Below the pieces are notes generated by a model, which was not told the origin of the DNA, did no database searches, and saw only the letters and a program-made list of their open reading frames with translations. A DNA stretch of 64,000 nt from Marinobacter piscis (GTDB taxonomy: Bacteria > Pseudomonadota > Gammaproteobacteria > Pseudomonadales > Oleiphilaceae): assembly GCF_007671655.1 (NCBI RefSeq), contig NZ_VCGX01000003.1:1-64000 (forward strand). Reading direction: 5' to 3'. The translations under genes were made by a program, and so were the position numbers. Below are positions 56,834-64,000 of this stretch, in pieces. The first letter of the stretch is position 1. Each line of letters starts with the position of its first letter.

Positions 56834-57828
56834 GGTTGCGACGGTTTTGCCGGGCTGAACCAGACGGAGTCACCACCACGTTTGCGGGCTTTGTGCATAG
56901 CCGTGTCCGCCCGGGTGCGCAGACTGTCAGCGAGAGTGTCACTGTTGACCCGGGTGGTGCAGCCCAGGCTTACCGTTACCTTGCCGGTTACCGGCCAGTG
57001 GTTTTCCGAGATGGTGCGCCGGATGCGTTCTGCGATTACGCGTACCCCTTCTTCGGCAGTGAATGGCAGAATCAGAAAAAATTCGGCGTTATTCAGGGAG
57101 TACACAGTGTCACCGGCCCGGATTACTCCGAACAAGTGCCGGGTTAAATCCCGGCGCAATGCCTGCATAGGGGCGGTGCCGTGAAGGTCAGTGGCTTCGC
57201 TGGCATGATCAATGGCCAGGTGAATCACCGAAAAACGGTGGCCGATGGTAATCGCACGGCTGATTTCCTTATGGAGCGCCTCATCAAGAAAACGGCCATT
57301 ATGAGCACCCGTGGCCGGATCGATGATAGCCAGGTCCTCTGCAGACTGGGCCATGTGGTCATAATGCCAGACATACAGAACAGCAACGGCAAGAAGAATG
57401 AAGGCCCCACTGATAATGGTCAGCGCATCGGCCGTCGGAAGCCTGAGAAAAAGCAGCGCGGCCGTGGGAGCAAGCAGGAGCAGGGACAGCATCAGCCCAT
57501 AACGCAGCGGCAGGATCAGCAGGTTAAGAAGGAGCAGTGGCATGATCCAGTGGGAAATTTCTGCTGTACTGGTTACAAACATCGCTGCAAGCAGAGCGCT
57601 GTTCAGGCCTGCAAGAATAAGCAGGTGGCCGGCTGCTGCAAGCTGGTACTTTCGGCTTACGATGGTATAAATCAGGCCCGCGGCGGTCAGAGCAGCCAGG
57701 CCGGCCGCCAGGTAAAAAAGCGGGTAAAAACCATAGCGCAGGTTTTGCAGGGCCAGGGCAAAGATAAACACTGTCGCCAGGCCATAACCCACGCTGTGAG
57801 TCCAGGTTCTGAGCCGGGTTTCTGTCAC
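56830..57828 (-). CDS. Membrane protein with degenerate GGDEF domain
   Basis: It has 332 aa, GTG start (GTGA overlap with the upstream gene). Five to six membrane helices (about 12-155) are followed by a GGDEF-fold domain beginning at DPATGAHNGRFLDEAL (170-185). The active-site GGDEF loop is NNAEF (246-250), so diguanylate cyclase activity is unlikely. No RxxD I-site is visible before it. The C-terminal SLGCTT and ADTAMHKARKRGGDSVW segment shows that the fold is complete. It probably acts as a receptor, dimer partner or signalling scaffold. Confidence 0.85.
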   Translation of the reverse strand: MTETRLRTWTHSVGYGLATVFIFALALQNLRYGFYPLFYLAAGLAALTAAGLIYTIVSRKYQLAAAGHLLILAGLNSALLAAMFVTSTAEISHWIMPLLLLNLLILPLRYGLMLSLLLLAPTAALLFLRLPTADALTIISGAFILLAVAVLYVWHYDHMAQSAEDLAIIDPATGAHNGRFLDEALHKEISRAITIGHRFSVIHLAIDHASEATDLHGTAPMQALRRDLTRHLFGVIRAGDTVYSLNNAEFFLILPFTAEEGVRVIAERIRRTISENHWPVTGKVTVSLGCTTRVNSDTLADSLRTRADTAMHKARKRGGDSVWFSPAKPSQP

Positions 57829-58835
57829 GATAGGGCTCCCTGTGCATAGGACTGGGCCGGGGCAGAGGCGCTGTTGCTGTAGACCTGCGTCTGGTTGCCG
57901 CCTTGCTGCTGCGCCCGCCGGAGTGCATGGGCGGCACTGTGTTGCAGACTTTTGGCATCGTCGCCTATGTTCAGCCCGACAACGCCGGCACTGACGGTCA
58001 GATTTATTTCATGGGTGTTCAGAAGGGCTACCAGTCCTTTGCGGATCCGTTCGGCGCGGGTCGCGGCTGTCTGGGTGGCTTTGCCTGGTAATATGACCAG
58101 GAATTGCAGATCTGCAGATCGGTAATACGTATCAAAATCCCGGATGTGTGAGTGCAGGTACCGGCCAACTGCGGGCAGAATGGAACGGATGTCAGCATCC
58201 GGCGGACTATCACTCGTGTGGGTGTCCAGGCCGACCATGATGATAGAGAGGTCAATTCCTTCCCGTTCACTACGCAGAATTTCTCTGTGGAGGTCGGCAG
58301 AAAGATACTCCCGGCTCGCCGCCTGAGTGAGTTTGTCAGTGCGCCTCAGTGGTGCCAGTTGGCGGGCTTTATACTCATGCAGGAAGATAATGACGGTAGA
58401 GAGGAAAACCGTCAGTATTAGTGCGCTGATCATCTGATGGCGTTCAGTTACCCCTTCGGCCAGCGTGGCTGCTGTTATTCCGAGAACCAGGACAGCAGTG
58501 GCTGTCAGGGCCGCAGCGGCTCGGGGAATCAGTGCAAATGATATTAAAACAAGCCCGTAGAGCCAGTGGCTAAGCACCCAGGGGCCTGTCCAGAAACTGA
58601 CGGTAATCAAAAAAATAAAGACCGCAAAAAAAAGTTTCTGGATGAGGGGCCAGGGGCGGGCAGTTCGACCCGGGTGAAAACTGCGTCCGCTGACAATCAG
58701 CCCGGCAACAGCCGCGGCACAGGCTGCGTTCAGAGGCTCCCCCAGCAGTGCCATAAGGGTGGCAATGACCAAAAAACCAGCGAAGCTGGCGCGTGATAGC
58801 CGGTTCAGTAAAAATTTGTCGGCCGCCTGAGCCAT
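57825..58835 (-). CDS. Membrane protein with degenerate GGDEF domain
   Basis: It has 336 aa from ATG 58835; the open frame extends upstream, but GGACGAG and the membrane start favour MAQAADKFLLNRL. Five to six helices (about 17-152) lead to a GGDEF-like domain (DKLTQAASREYLSADLHREIL, 167-187). The catalytic loop reads ADLQF (241-245) in place of GGDEF, and the DxxD metal residues are partly lost. It resembles its downstream neighbour in layout, so an old duplication is likely. It is first in a three-gene coupled operon ending with the DedA-PAP2 fusion, divergent from proA. Confidence 0.85.
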   Translation of the reverse strand: MAQAADKFLLNRLSRASFAGFLVIATLMALLGEPLNAACAAAVAGLIVSGRSFHPGRTARPWPLIQKLFFAVFIFLITVSFWTGPWVLSHWLYGLVLISFALIPRAAAALTATAVLVLGITAATLAEGVTERHQMISALILTVFLSTVIIFLHEYKARQLAPLRRTDKLTQAASREYLSADLHREILRSEREGIDLSIIMVGLDTHTSDSPPDADIRSILPAVGRYLHSHIRDFDTYYRSADLQFLVILPGKATQTAATRAERIRKGLVALLNTHEINLTVSAGVVGLNIGDDAKSLQHSAAHALRRAQQQGGNQTQVYSNSASAPAQSYAQGALS

Positions 58836-58876
58836 GATGCTCGTCCTTATCGGGGGTTCTGTGATAGTCGCTCGAT

Positions 58877-58905
58877 ATAATATCCGTTTGGGATGCGTAC
58901 TTGAA
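58877..58905 (-). promoter_or_regulatory. Promoter candidate for the GGDEF/DedA-PAP2 operon
   Basis: On the minus strand, TTCAAG (58900-58905) and TATTAT (58877-58882) are 17 bp apart, about 42 bases before the start. The -35 is weak. Confidence 0.35.
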
Positions 58906-58931
58906 ACGAGAAAGGTAAAGTTAGGTACTAT
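58901..58931 (+). promoter_or_regulatory. Promoter candidate for proA
   Basis: TTGAAA (58901-58906) and TACTAT (58926-58931) with a 19-bp spacer, longer than ideal. It overlaps the divergent candidate promoter for the GGDEF operon. Confidence 0.35.
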
Positions 58932-58967
58932 TTCCTGAAATCTGGCAGAAACCATAAAGGTAAACGG

Positions 58968-60224
58968 ATGGATATTGCAGCTTACATGACTGAAGTCGGG
59001 CAGCAAGCCCGTGCGGCAGCGACACTCATTGCCCGTTCTACCACAGAGGTGCGGAACCGGGCGCTGCTGGCAACCGCGGACGCGCTGGACGCCTCACGGA
59101 GCGAACTGGCCGAAGCCAATGCCCGCGACCTTACCAACGGGCAGGAAAGTGGTCTGGATGCCGCGATGCTGGACCGGCTCGAGCTTACACCTGCACGTAT
59201 TGACGCGATGATAGAAGGGTTGCGTCAGGTTGCCGCACTGCCGGACCCTATAGGTGCCATCACCGACATGGCCTACCGGCCGTCCGGTATTCAGGTAGGC
59301 AAAATGCGCGTACCTCTGGGTGTTATCGGAATCATTTACGAGTCCCGCCCCAACGTAACCGTTGAGGCTGCCAGCCTGTGCCTGAAGTCGGGTAACGCCG
59401 CAGTTTTGCGGGGCGGGTCCGAGTCTGTTCACTCCAACCAGGCCATTGCGCAGTGCCTGTTACAGGGGCTTGCAGATGCGGGGCTGCCGGGCTCGTCCGT
59501 ACAGGTGATCAAAACCACGGACCGGGCCGCTGTCGGTGAACTGATTACAATGCCGGACTACGTGGACGTGATTGTGCCGCGCGGCGGTAAAGGCCTGATT
59601 GAGCGCATCAGCAGAGATGCGCGCGTACCTGTTATCAAACACCTTGACGGTGTATGCCATGTCTATATAGACAGCCACGCAGACCCGGAAAAAGCTCTGA
59701 GTGTTGCTCTTAATGCCAAAACCCAGCGGTATGGTACCTGCAACACCCTGGAAACCCTGTTAGTGGATAAGGAAATTGCCGCGGATATCCTGCCACTGCT
59801 GGGGCCTGCGTTTATCAGCGAAGGTGTGGAGTTGCGAGGGTGTGATCAGACCCGGGAAATTCTTGTGGATATCAAGGCCGCCACTGACGCGGACTGGCAC
59901 GAGGAATACCTGGCGCCGGTGCTGGCGGTCCGTGTCGTTGACGGGCTGGACGGGGCGATTGAGCACATTAACCATTACAGCTCGCAGCATACGGACAGCA
60001 TTATCACAGAAAACTATACCCGCGCCCGGCGTTTCATCACCGAAGTGGATTCGAGCTCGGTCATGGTGAATGCGTCGACCCGCTTTGCCGATGGTTTTGA
60101 GTATGGTCTCGGGGCCGAAATCGGTATATCCACAGACAAGATACATGCTCGTGGCCCGGTTGGACTTGAAGGCCTCACCTCGGAAAAGTACGTGGTGTTC
60201 GGCGACGGCCATATCCGGACCTGA
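58968..60224 (+). CDS. proA: Glutamate-5-semialdehyde dehydrogenase (gamma-glutamyl phosphate reductase)
   Basis: An NADPH-dependent reduction step of proline synthesis. It has 418 aa of the aldehyde-dehydrogenase fold. Motifs: [50 protein letters not shown], the catalytic Cys in [14 protein letters not shown], and [19 protein letters not shown]. It is first in a proA-nadD-rsfS-rlmH-mrdA-rodA run also seen in Pseudomonas. The kinase ProB is not in the window. Confidence 0.97.
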   Translation: MDIAAYMTEVGQQARAAATLIARSTTEVRNRALLATADALDASRSELAEANARDLTNGQESGLDAAMLDRLELTPARIDAMIEGLRQVAALPDPIGAITDMAYRPSGIQVGKMRVPLGVIGIIYESRPNVTVEAASLCLKSGNAAVLRGGSESVHSNQAIAQCLLQGLADAGLPGSSVQVIKTTDRAAVGELITMPDYVDVIVPRGGKGLIERISRDARVPVIKHLDGVCHVYIDSHADPEKALSVALNAKTQRYGTCNTLETLLVDKEIAADILPLLGPAFISEGVELRGCDQTREILVDIKAATDADWHEEYLAPVLAVRVVDGLDGAIEHINHYSSQHTDSIITENYTRARRFITEVDSSSVMVNASTRFADGFEYGLGAEIGISTDKIHARGPVGLEGLTSEKYVVFGDGHIRT

Positions 60225-60229
60225 TACCT

Positions 60230-60880
60230 ATGCATGTGATCTATGGCGGTACCTTCGACCCGGTTCATCACGGCCACCTGCGCCTTGCGCTGGAGGTCAG
60301 TGAGCGTTTCGAAGGTGCACCTGTCAGTCTGGTGCCCTGCCATATACCGCCTCACCGGGGGGTAACAGGGGCCACCGCGCAGCAGCGGTTACGGATGCTG
60401 CAGCAGGCGATTGCCGGAGAACCTCATCTGCGTATAGACGATCGGGAACTGACTCGTGGTGGAGCCTCTTATACGGCAGACACATTGCGCCAGTTGCGTC
60501 TTGAGCTTGGTGACGGCGAGCCTCTGACCATGGTGGTCGGTACGGATGCGTTTGCAGCTTTTGACCACTGGAAAGAGTGGGAACAAATTCCGGAACTTGC
60601 GCACATTATTGTTGTACGGCGACCGGGCATAACGCTGAACCCCGAAACCCCGCCCGGACGCTTATTGGCAGAGCGCCGTGCCGGAGGGGCTGAAGCCTTG
60701 CGTCATTGCGCTTCCGGGTATGTTCTGGAACTGGACCCACCCAGGCTGGACATCTCGGCAACCGGAATTCGTGAGCGCCTGCGCAAGGGGCGTTCGGCCC
60801 GCTATCTTGTCCCGGAAACCGTTCTGGCAGAAATTCACGATATGGGGCTTTACAGGGCATGCCCTGTGACGAAGAATTAG
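60230..60880 (+). CDS. nadD: Nicotinate-nucleotide adenylyltransferase
   Basis: Makes deamido-NAD from nicotinate mononucleotide and ATP. It has 216 aa. The nucleotidyltransferase motif is GGTFDPVHHGHLRLAL (6-21), and the C-terminal DISATGIRERLRKG provides the ATP-binding Arg of the (S/T)xxxxR type. LVPCHIPPHRG and MVVGTDAFAAFDHWKEWEQI are also typical. It begins 5 bases after proA. Confidence 0.96.
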   Translation: MHVIYGGTFDPVHHGHLRLALEVSERFEGAPVSLVPCHIPPHRGVTGATAQQRLRMLQQAIAGEPHLRIDDRELTRGGASYTADTLRQLRLELGDGEPLTMVVGTDAFAAFDHWKEWEQIPELAHIIVVRRPGITLNPETPPGRLLAERRAGGAEALRHCASGYVLELDPPRLDISATGIRERLRKGRSARYLVPETVLAEIHDMGLYRACPVTKN

Positions 60881-60950
60881 TGTTACAATCACTGTCAAGT
60901 ATGACTTCCCGGATGGCCATTCCGGCCGGCATCCGGACAACAGGGTAATT

Positions 60951-61301
60951 ATGCAGGCAGAACAAGTTAAAGATCTGATAGTGAATGCGCTTGAAGATAT
61001 GAAAGCGCAGAACGTCAGTGTTATCGATGTAAGGGACCGCACCAGCGTTACCGACTATATGGTTCTGGCCTCCGGAACGTCCAGTCGCCACGTTAAATCC
61101 CTTGCCAACTCCGTGGTTGTTGATGCCAAAGAAAAAGGCATTCGCGTTAATAGCGTGGAAGGCGGTGGCGGTAGCGACTGGATACTGGTGGATATGGGAG
61201 ACGTGGTGGCACATGTCATGATGCCCGCGACCCGTGAGTTTTATGATCTGGAGCGCCTCTGGCGTGATGCGCCGGATATCGGTGCTGCAGGCGGCGAGTA
61301 A
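60951..61301 (+). CDS. rsfS: Ribosome silencing factor RsfS
   Basis: Binds L14 on the 50S subunit and blocks 30S joining in starvation. It has 116 aa. Conserved: [33 protein letters not shown] in two blocks near residues 23-55, and [21 protein letters not shown]. The short gap to nadD contains a hairpin (CCGGATG 60909-60915 / CATCCGG 60930-60936) without a T run. The stop lies 2 bases before rlmH. Confidence 0.96.
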   Translation: MQAEQVKDLIVNALEDMKAQNVSVIDVRDRTSVTDYMVLASGTSSRHVKSLANSVVVDAKEKGIRVNSVEGGGGSDWILVDMGDVVAHVMMPATREFYDLERLWRDAPDIGAAGGE

Positions 61302-61303
61302 TT

Positions 61304-61774
61304 ATGCGGCTGCGCCTGGTCTGTGTTGGCCAGAAAATGCCCGACTGGGTCAGCAAAGGCTATAACGATTACGCCCGTCGAATGCCTCCGGAAATGCCTC
61401 TTGAGCTGGCCGAGATTGCCATGCCGCACCGTGGCAAAAATCCCGATATACCGAGGCTCATGCAACGTGAAAGCGATGCTATCCTGGCGGCTGTCGGTCA
61501 AAGGGACAGGGTTGTGGCTCTGGAAGTCTCCGGCCGCGCCTGGTCGACCCCAAAGCTGGCGGAGCAGCTGGAGAACTGGCAACAGGACGGTCGCGATGTA
61601 AGCTTTCTTGTGGGCGGGCCGGATGGTCTGGCCGAAGCCTGTCGTCGGCGCGCCGACCAACTGTGGTCGCTCTCACCCCTGACGCTGCCGCATCCGCTGG
61701 TTCGGATTCTGCTGGCAGAACAGCTGTACAGAGCCTGGTCGATTACCCGTAACCACCCGTACCACCGGGCTTAG
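61304..61774 (+). CDS. rlmH: 23S rRNA (pseudouridine1915-N3)-methyltransferase
   Basis: A SPOUT-class methyltransferase acting on helix 69 of the 23S rRNA in the assembled ribosome. It has 156 aa, almost the E. coli length of 155. The trefoil-knot motifs are [29 protein letters not shown], and the C-terminal [34 protein letters not shown]. It is coupled to rsfS, as in most gammaproteobacteria. Confidence 0.97.
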   Translation: MRLRLVCVGQKMPDWVSKGYNDYARRMPPEMPLELAEIAMPHRGKNPDIPRLMQRESDAILAAVGQRDRVVALEVSGRAWSTPKLAEQLENWQQDGRDVSFLVGGPDGLAEACRRRADQLWSLSPLTLPHPLVRILLAEQLYRAWSITRNHPYHRA

Positions 61775-61782
61775 GGGCATTC

Positions 61783-63681
61783 ATGCCGTGGGGTGAGATT
61801 AAGGATACCGCCGCCGAGCGCAGGCTCTTTCAGCGTCGCGCACTGGTGATGCTGGTCGTAGTGTTCCTGCTGCTCGCCGGGCTTGCAGCACGGATGTATC
61901 AGCTGCAGGTAGCAGAGCACGACATTTACACTACTCTCTCCGATAAAAACCGCGTTCAGGTTCAGTCTGTACCGCCCCCCCGGGGCCTGGTCTACGACCG
62001 TAATCAGGTATTGCTGGCGGAAAACCGCCCCGTATTCAGTGTCACTCTGGTGCCGGAGCGTGTTGGCGGCATGGATGAAACACTGGAGCAACTGGAGCGG
62101 ATTCTTGAGGTCTCTGAAGAAGACCTGGAACGGTTCGAGAGGCGCCTGCGGGAACCCCGGCGCCCCTTTCAGGAAATCCCGCTGCGCTATGACCTGACTG
62201 AGGACGAGATTGCCCGCCTGGCGGTGCACCGTCACCGGCTGCCCGGCGTTGAGGTAAGGGCAGAGCTTGTCAGGTACTACCCCCACAGTGAACTGACCGC
62301 CCATGCACTGGGCTTTGTTGGCCGGATTAATCGTGACGAACTGCAGCGTATAGACCCGGTTAATTATGCAGGCACCAACTACATCGGAAAGTCCGGGGTT
62401 GAGCGTTTCTATGAAAAGCTGCTGCACGGTGAAGTAGGGTATCAGCATGTGGAAACCAACGCCCGTGGGCGCATCCTCCGGGTTCTGGAGCGTGAAAGCC
62501 CATCGCCGGGGGAAGACCTGCAATTGCATCTGGACTTACGCCTGCAGGCCCGTGCTCACGAACTTCTGGATGGCCGTCGTGGAGCGATTGTTGCGATCGA
62601 ACCGAAAACAGGCGGGTTACTGGCTCTGGCCAGCGTACCGGGGTTTGATGCCAACAAGTTTGTGACCGGGATCAGTGTGCCGGACTACCGTGAACTCAGT
62701 GAGAGCAAGGATAAGCCGCTGTTTAACCGGGCCTTGCGTGGTCAGTATGCGCCTGCGTCCACCCTCAAGCCTATGTTGGCCATTGCCGCTCTGGATAGCG
62801 GTGCGGTCACCCGTGATCAGACGATATGGGACCCGGGTTATTTCCAGCTCAAACCTGGCGGCCGCCGATACCGGGACTGGAAACGGGGTGGCCATGGCTG
62901 GGTAGACCTTACCCATGCCATGGCGCAGTCCTGCGATGTCTATTTTTATGAAGCCGCCGTTGAGATGGGTGTGGACACCATGCACAGCTATTTATCCCGT
63001 TTCGGATTTGGCGAGGACGCAACGCTGGATGTTTCCGGGGCGCTTAGCGGGCTGTTGCCGTCTCCGGACTGGAAACGGGCAATGCGCGATGAACCCTGGT
63101 ACCCGGGAGATTCTGTGAATCTCGGAATAGGACAGGGCTTTATGCTCGCTACACCTTTACAGATGGCGACAGCAACCGCTCTGATTGCAAACCGGGGTGA
63201 ATGGGTGGAGCCACGATTGCTGAAAGGTATCGAAGGCGATCAGTCCCTGGACGGCTTTTTGCCGAGTGAAACCCATGAACCGCTGAAACTCCAGAACCCG
63301 GATGACTGGGAGTTCATTGTTGAGGCCATGGCTGAAGTCATGCACGGATCCCGAGGCACGGCACGTGGAGCGGGGAGGGATGCACCCTACCGGATGGCCG
63401 GGAAAACCGGCACAGCGCAGGTGTTCAGCCTGGCCGAGGATGAAGAATATGATGCGGAAGAAATCCGTGAACGGTTGCGTGACCATGCACTGTTTGTCGG
63501 TTTTGCACCCGTGGAGAACCCGGAAATTGCGGTGGCGGTCATCGTTGAGAACGGAGGCGGTGGCAGCCGCACCGCGGCCCCGGTTGCCCGGGCCTTGTTT
63601 GATGCCTGGCTGCTGGAGTTTGCAGATACAGGCAATGACTCTCTGGTCAGTAAAACCGATTCGCAAAGTGAGGCACTGTGA
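61783..63681 (+). CDS. mrdA: Elongation-specific transpeptidase PBP2
   Basis: The DD-transpeptidase of the rod complex, working with RodA in lateral wall growth. It has 632 aa: one membrane helix (ALVMLVVVFLLLAGLAARMY, about 20-39), a pedestal (PPPRGLVYDRNQVLLAENRP), and a transpeptidase domain with S326-TL-K329, S383-C-D385 and K541-TG. The second motif is SCD rather than SxN, as is usual in PBP2. Its stop overlaps the rodA ATG (TGATG). Confidence 0.96.
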   Translation: MPWGEIKDTAAERRLFQRRALVMLVVVFLLLAGLAARMYQLQVAEHDIYTTLSDKNRVQVQSVPPPRGLVYDRNQVLLAENRPVFSVTLVPERVGGMDETLEQLERILEVSEEDLERFERRLREPRRPFQEIPLRYDLTEDEIARLAVHRHRLPGVEVRAELVRYYPHSELTAHALGFVGRINRDELQRIDPVNYAGTNYIGKSGVERFYEKLLHGEVGYQHVETNARGRILRVLERESPSPGEDLQLHLDLRLQARAHELLDGRRGAIVAIEPKTGGLLALASVPGFDANKFVTGISVPDYRELSESKDKPLFNRALRGQYAPASTLKPMLAIAALDSGAVTRDQTIWDPGYFQLKPGGRRYRDWKRGGHGWVDLTHAMAQSCDVYFYEAAVEMGVDTMHSYLSRFGFGEDATLDVSGALSGLLPSPDWKRAMRDEPWYPGDSVNLGIGQGFMLATPLQMATATALIANRGEWVEPRLLKGIEGDQSLDGFLPSETHEPLKLQNPDDWEFIVEAMAEVMHGSRGTARGAGRDAPYRMAGKTGTAQVFSLAEDEEYDAEEIRERLRDHALFVGFAPVENPEIAVAVIVENGGGGSRTAAPVARALFDAWLLEFADTGNDSLVSKTDSQSEAL

Positions 63682-64000
63682 TGTCTGTCCGGGAAGTGTA
63701 TACCTCAACGGCCAGTAACCCTCTTGGGCGCCCGAGAGGTTTCTGGTCGGCCCTGCATCTGGACCCTGTTCTCCTGATACTGCTTACTGCTCTGATTATT
63801 GGTGGTTTGTTTGTGCTGTACAGTGGTGCAGACCGCAATTTTGATGTCGTGAAAGCGCAGGCGATTCGTTTTGGCATAGCGTTTGTTGTGATGCTGGTCT
63901 TTGCTCAGCTTGATCCGTCCGTATTCCGGCGCTGGGCACCCTGGTTATATGCGGCTGGCCTTGCCGGCCTGGTGGCGGTGTTGCTTGTGGGTGTCGGGGC
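63681..64000 (+). CDS. rodA: Rod-shape SEDS polymerase RodA (5' part, cut by the window edge)
   Basis: The partner of PBP2 in peripheral peptidoglycan synthesis. About 106 residues are visible from ATG 63681: SVREVYTSTASNPLGRPRG, then the first SEDS helices (HLDPVLLILLTALIIGGLFVLYSG; IRFGIAFVVMLVFAQLDPSVF). GAGG precedes the start. The rest of the gene lies beyond 64000. Confidence 0.93.
   Translation, partial: MSVREVYTSTASNPLGRPRGFWSALHLDPVLLILLTALIIGGLFVLYSGADRNFDVVKAQAIRFGIAFVVMLVFAQLDPSVFRRWAPWLYAAGLAGLVAVLLVGVG

Noticed and set aside
56830..58835. Active diguanylate cyclases
   Set aside because: Both proteins lack the GG(D/E)EF residues needed for catalysis, so they are described as degenerate.

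Overview
The window is a stretch of chromosomal core genome from a gammaproteobacterium. Gene order follows the Pseudomonas/Marinobacter pattern closely: rplM-rpsI-petABC-sspAB, diaA-yraN-lpoA/rsmI-rnpB, the mra/dcw cluster through lpxC, then dciA, an M23 peptidase, secA, argJ and a mutT-thiE fusion; the right end is proA-nadD-rsfS-rlmH-mrdA-rodA. GC-rich, even codon use and marine-type accessory genes suggest Marinobacter or a close relative. That assignment is inference from gene order and protein style, since no 16S sequence is present. The left edge is the 3' end of a 5S rRNA gene and the right edge cuts rodA.

Layout. 1-110: 5S rRNA tail and terminator. 0.15-5.4 kb: leuA, a diverged holD (DNA polymerase III psi) candidate, rimI, prfC and a TatD-family gene. 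5.6-10.5 kb: ribosomal proteins L13/S9, the cytochrome bc1 complex and the SspA/SspB stress pair. 10.6-14.9 kb: diaA, yraN and lpoA on the minus strand, divergent from rsmI and the RNase P RNA. 15.1-33.3 kb: one uninterrupted dcw cluster (mraZ to ftsZ, then lpxC), mostly with overlapping or nearly touching genes and a tandem MraZ operator in front. 33.3-41.4 kb: dciA, M23 peptidase, secA, argJ, Nudix-ThiE fusion, moaC, ribA. 41.4-45.4 kb (minus): xseB-ispA-dxs isoprenoid operon and a TANGO2/NRDE protein. 45.5-48.7 kb: TSUP transporter, lgt, thyA, a 192-bp inverted-repeat element, folA. 48.7-58.8 kb is the most accessory-like part: a DEAD-box helicase, a haloalkane-dehalogenase-like protein with Asn at the nucleophile position, a hypothetical gene, an AI-2E family permease, a small peptidoglycan-binding protein, ilvD, and a three-gene coupled operon of two degenerate GGDEF membrane proteins with a DedA-PAP2 fusion. 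59-64 kb: proA, nadD, rsfS, rlmH, mrdA, rodA.

Together the genes cover envelope biogenesis (peptidoglycan precursors, division, elongation, lipid A, lipoproteins, Sec export), translation and ribosome maturation, replication accessory factors (DiaA, DciA, psi candidate), respiration, and amino-acid, folate, riboflavin, molybdopterin and isoprenoid synthesis. I found no integrase, IS element, CRISPR array, tRNA or toxin-antitoxin pair. The most unusual signals are the 192-bp element at 47978-48169, the Asn-for-Asp change at the dehalogenase nucleophile, the degenerate GGDEF/DedA-PAP2 operon, the MraZ operator array and the cryptic holD.
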